Of a DNA stretch of 64,000 nucleotides, positions 62,361 through 64,000 are shown piece after piece. The position numbers and the translations under genes were made by a program. This DNA comes from Pseudanabaena sp. PCC 7367 (GTDB lineage: Bacteria; Cyanobacteriota; Cyanobacteriia; Pseudanabaenales; Pseudanabaenaceae), in the NCBI RefSeq assembly GCF_000317065.1, contig NC_019701.1, forward strand, positions 682,001 through 746,000. The letters are read 5' to 3'. The notes beneath the pieces were generated by a model. It worked only from the letters and a program-made list of their open reading frames with translations. It did not search any database and was not told the DNA's origin. The first letter of the stretch is position 1. Each line of letters begins with the position of its first letter.

Positions 62361-63358
62361 GACCTTGTCAAGTATTACGTTTAAACTCAATTTTGTTCTT
62401 AATTAACATTCATAATAGACAACTATTTACCTGTTTAGTGCATCGCAGTATACAAAATGTAGGCAAATCTACCTCTAGACATATACACCGCGATCGCCAT
62501 TGCTTGAGATCTACTACTCCAGGACTATACAGGCACTTTTCTTAACTAAGCGATGTATTACATACGTAAGACAATATCTGCTACATGTTCATGCAACATC
62601 AGTTATTTGTCCCGCCCACTAATCAAATAGGGTCAAATGAAGTTAACCGATTTTCTGATGGTAAAGATAACTAGAACTGAAAGCACTTTACCAGAAGCTA
62701 TTGCCAAGTCTTAAATATAAATTGTGCTGCGGTGGATTGTGCAGCAAATTAAGTTTGCAAAGCGTAACACAATCTACCTACTTGCATATATTAGAATCAA
62801 TTATTAGGACAAATAACAAAGCTAACTTTATACTACCCTTTTTAAATTCAAACCTTAAACATAAATATATAATTTATTCTTATTTGAATTATTATTCGAA
62901 AACCTTTTAAGAAAATATTTTCCATTGCTTCAATAATTAGTGATTTTAGCGATCGCACATGGCTAATTTGATTTTGCTCCTGAGCCTATATTAAATAGGT
63001 TTTTGGATTAGGCTCTTTAACAATGGCCAAGGTTGGTTGTGAGGTTTCAAAGATATAACAGCTTTACCAGTATCTAGACTCATTCAGTGATTGCAAAGGC
63101 TGAACTGTTAGTGTTTTTTATGTTGTCAAAATATTGTCAAAATATGCAAATTTGAATTTCAAATAGTTGCTTAGCCCTGATGTTAAATGCCTTGGCAGGG
63201 ATTTGCGCAACCATATCTTTGAAGATCCTAAGCTTTTCTAGTTAGCAATGATTTAGGCGTAAAAATACAGGTTAATGCGAAATTTATTCGCTCCTTTTTG
63301 ATTATTGAAAACATAGAAACCACATCATATAAATTCATATTTAATAACTTTAGTTAAC
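62361..63358. other. large AT-rich spacer of about 1 kb
   Basis: No gene supported. A 69-codon frame (62701-62910) has no homology that I recognise and is rich in Asn/Lys/Tyr, as random AT-rich sequence would be. A direct repeat TTGTCAAAATA occurs twice near 63123-63146. Two alternative hairpins lie at 62982-63015. It is the longest spacer in the window. Confidence 0.5.
62982..63015 (+). promoter_or_regulatory. long-stem hairpin in the 1-kb spacer
   Basis: GAGCCTA (62982-62988) can pair with TAGGCTC (63009-63015), and inside, CCTAT can pair with ATAGG. These two pairings share bases, so they are alternatives. A short TTTAA follows. It may be the 3' end of an RNA or a leader element; I see no gene that it serves. 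Confidence 0.35.
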
Positions 63359-63700
63359 ATGCAATTCAAAATTACCGAAGTTATGAAACATCTTCGTGAC
63401 GAATGGGTTAATGATTGGTGCCAGGAAAATGGCTGGACTGATTTATACATAGAGCGTAATCATTATTGGGCTTTTCCGCCGGGTGCATTCATGCCGATGC
63501 CGATCCCTAGTAAGGCGCTGCGGTGTATTAAGGCGCAACATGGCATGTGCAATCAGGAAAAGTCCCTGGCGATCGCGGCGATCATTATTGCGATCGGTGC
63601 GGTGGGGCTGACTTTTTCGTTTAATTCACCAATGCCGTTGATTTTTGCATTTGCGTTTGGGGCGATCACGGTGGCACTTTTGGAAGTTGAGGATCTTTAA
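63359..63700 (+). CDS. small conserved membrane protein
   Basis: 113 residues, name not recognised. A soluble first half with FKITEVMKHLRDEWVNDWCQENGWTDLYIER and the motif YWAFPPGAFMPMPIP is followed by two membrane helices (about 68-86 and 92-110). The Cys in WCQEN and CIKAQHGMCNQ could matter. Similar small proteins with WAFPPGAVMP motifs occur in cyanobacteria, function unknown. Confidence 0.75.
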   Translation: MQFKITEVMKHLRDEWVNDWCQENGWTDLYIERNHYWAFPPGAFMPMPIPSKALRCIKAQHGMCNQEKSLAIAAIIIAIGAVGLTFSFNSPMPLIFAFAFGAITVALLEVEDL

Positions 63701-63847
63701 GCTGTGCTAGCTCGATTGTTTAAGAAAAGTTTATTAAGAAATCTATAGCATCGACAACAAATCCTAAAGAAATAGCAAGAAAATCGTAGCGATCGGCAGC
63801 ATCCCAATAATCTGATCGAGTAAGTAAATTAGCTTTTTTAGGTGTCT

Positions 63848-64000
63848 ATGCAAAAGCATTATTTTATTATCGGGGCAGGTGTCGCTGGGATCACTGCCGC
63901 CGAGCAACTGCGTCGGGGTGATGCCGAAGCAAGCATTACGGTGATTAATGGCGAAGATTATCCTTTCTATCGTCGCCTTTCTTTGTCCACCTATCTACAA
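63848..64000 (+). CDS. FAD-dependent oxidoreductase, 3' end cut by window
   Basis: The ATG at 63848 opens a frame reaching the right edge (51 codons). It begins with HYFIIGAGVAGITAAEQLRRGDAEASITVI, an FAD dinucleotide-binding motif, then GEDYPFYRRLSLSTYL. This matches the start of NirB-like or rubredoxin-reductase-like pyridine nucleotide oxidoreductases. The rest lies outside, so the substrate cannot be given. Confidence 0.8.
   Translation, partial: MQKHYFIIGAGVAGITAAEQLRRGDAEASITVINGEDYPFYRRLSLSTYLQ

Noticed and set aside
62701-62910. 69-codon open frame in the 1-kb spacer
   Set aside because: No homology pattern, Asn/Lys/Tyr-rich as expected from AT-rich noncoding DNA, and no ribosome site.

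Overview
The window is chromosomal DNA of a cyanobacterium. The evidence is ndhO, ycf34, a cyanobacterial-type Hfq, coaX, an FtsH of the thylakoid type, DUF1350 and other cyanobacterial families, and the dense scatter of the HIP1 octamer GCGATCGC through genes and spacers. The absence of long operons and the AT-rich spacers fit a filamentous or Pseudanabaena-like lineage, but I cannot fix the genus from sequence alone. Both ends cut genes: a PAS histidine kinase at the left and an FAD oxidoreductase at the right.

Layout. 0-10 kb: sensor kinase, amino-acid permease, prolyl iminopeptidase, Uma2 nuclease, zinc-ribbon membrane protein, ABC exporter, FGE-like lipoprotein and an AT-richer gene with a HEPN-type motif. 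10-20 kb: TxlA/HCF164-type thioredoxin, class A beta-lactamase-like protein, TrmJ-like methyltransferase, a frame-broken IS5-family element, surE, ndhO, ycf34, a deacetylase/phosphodiester-glycosidase fusion and a YdcF protein. 20-30 kb: coiled-coil EamA transporter, an intact IS1 element with an 8-bp target duplication, an RTX-repeat protein, an FAD oxidoreductase lacking the usual active-site residues, hfq, cobQ, a candidate small RNA and a glycogen debranching enzyme. 30-45 kb: ftsH, nested IS remnants, a TerB-like protein, a Cache sensor kinase, nadK, a class V aminotransferase, an ACT-like protein, DUF1350 and moaC. 45-54 kb: a locus suggestive of NAD metabolism (NrtR-like NUDIX regulator, PP2C-like phosphatase, nicotinamidase-like hydrolase, shared palindrome), an MscS channel paired with a degenerate ATPase-like protein, a MITE, a quinone oxidoreductase and a Ser/Thr kinase. 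54-64 kb: a GDSL-hydrolase remnant, sbcD, a 1011-residue secreted protein built of eight repeated two-cysteine modules, tRNA-Asn, coaX, a STAS protein and a small membrane protein.

Most genes are ordinary single-gene housekeeping or transport units. The strongest candidates for undescribed biology are the eight-module secreted protein (56866-59901), which resembles the N-terminal wall-binding part of cyanobacterial porins repeated eight times without the barrel, and the divergent NrtR-like / PP2C / nicotinamidase-like locus with a perfect inverted repeat between the two arms. Other points of interest are the HEPN-like gene, the MscS pair, and several enzymes that keep their fold but have lost key residues.
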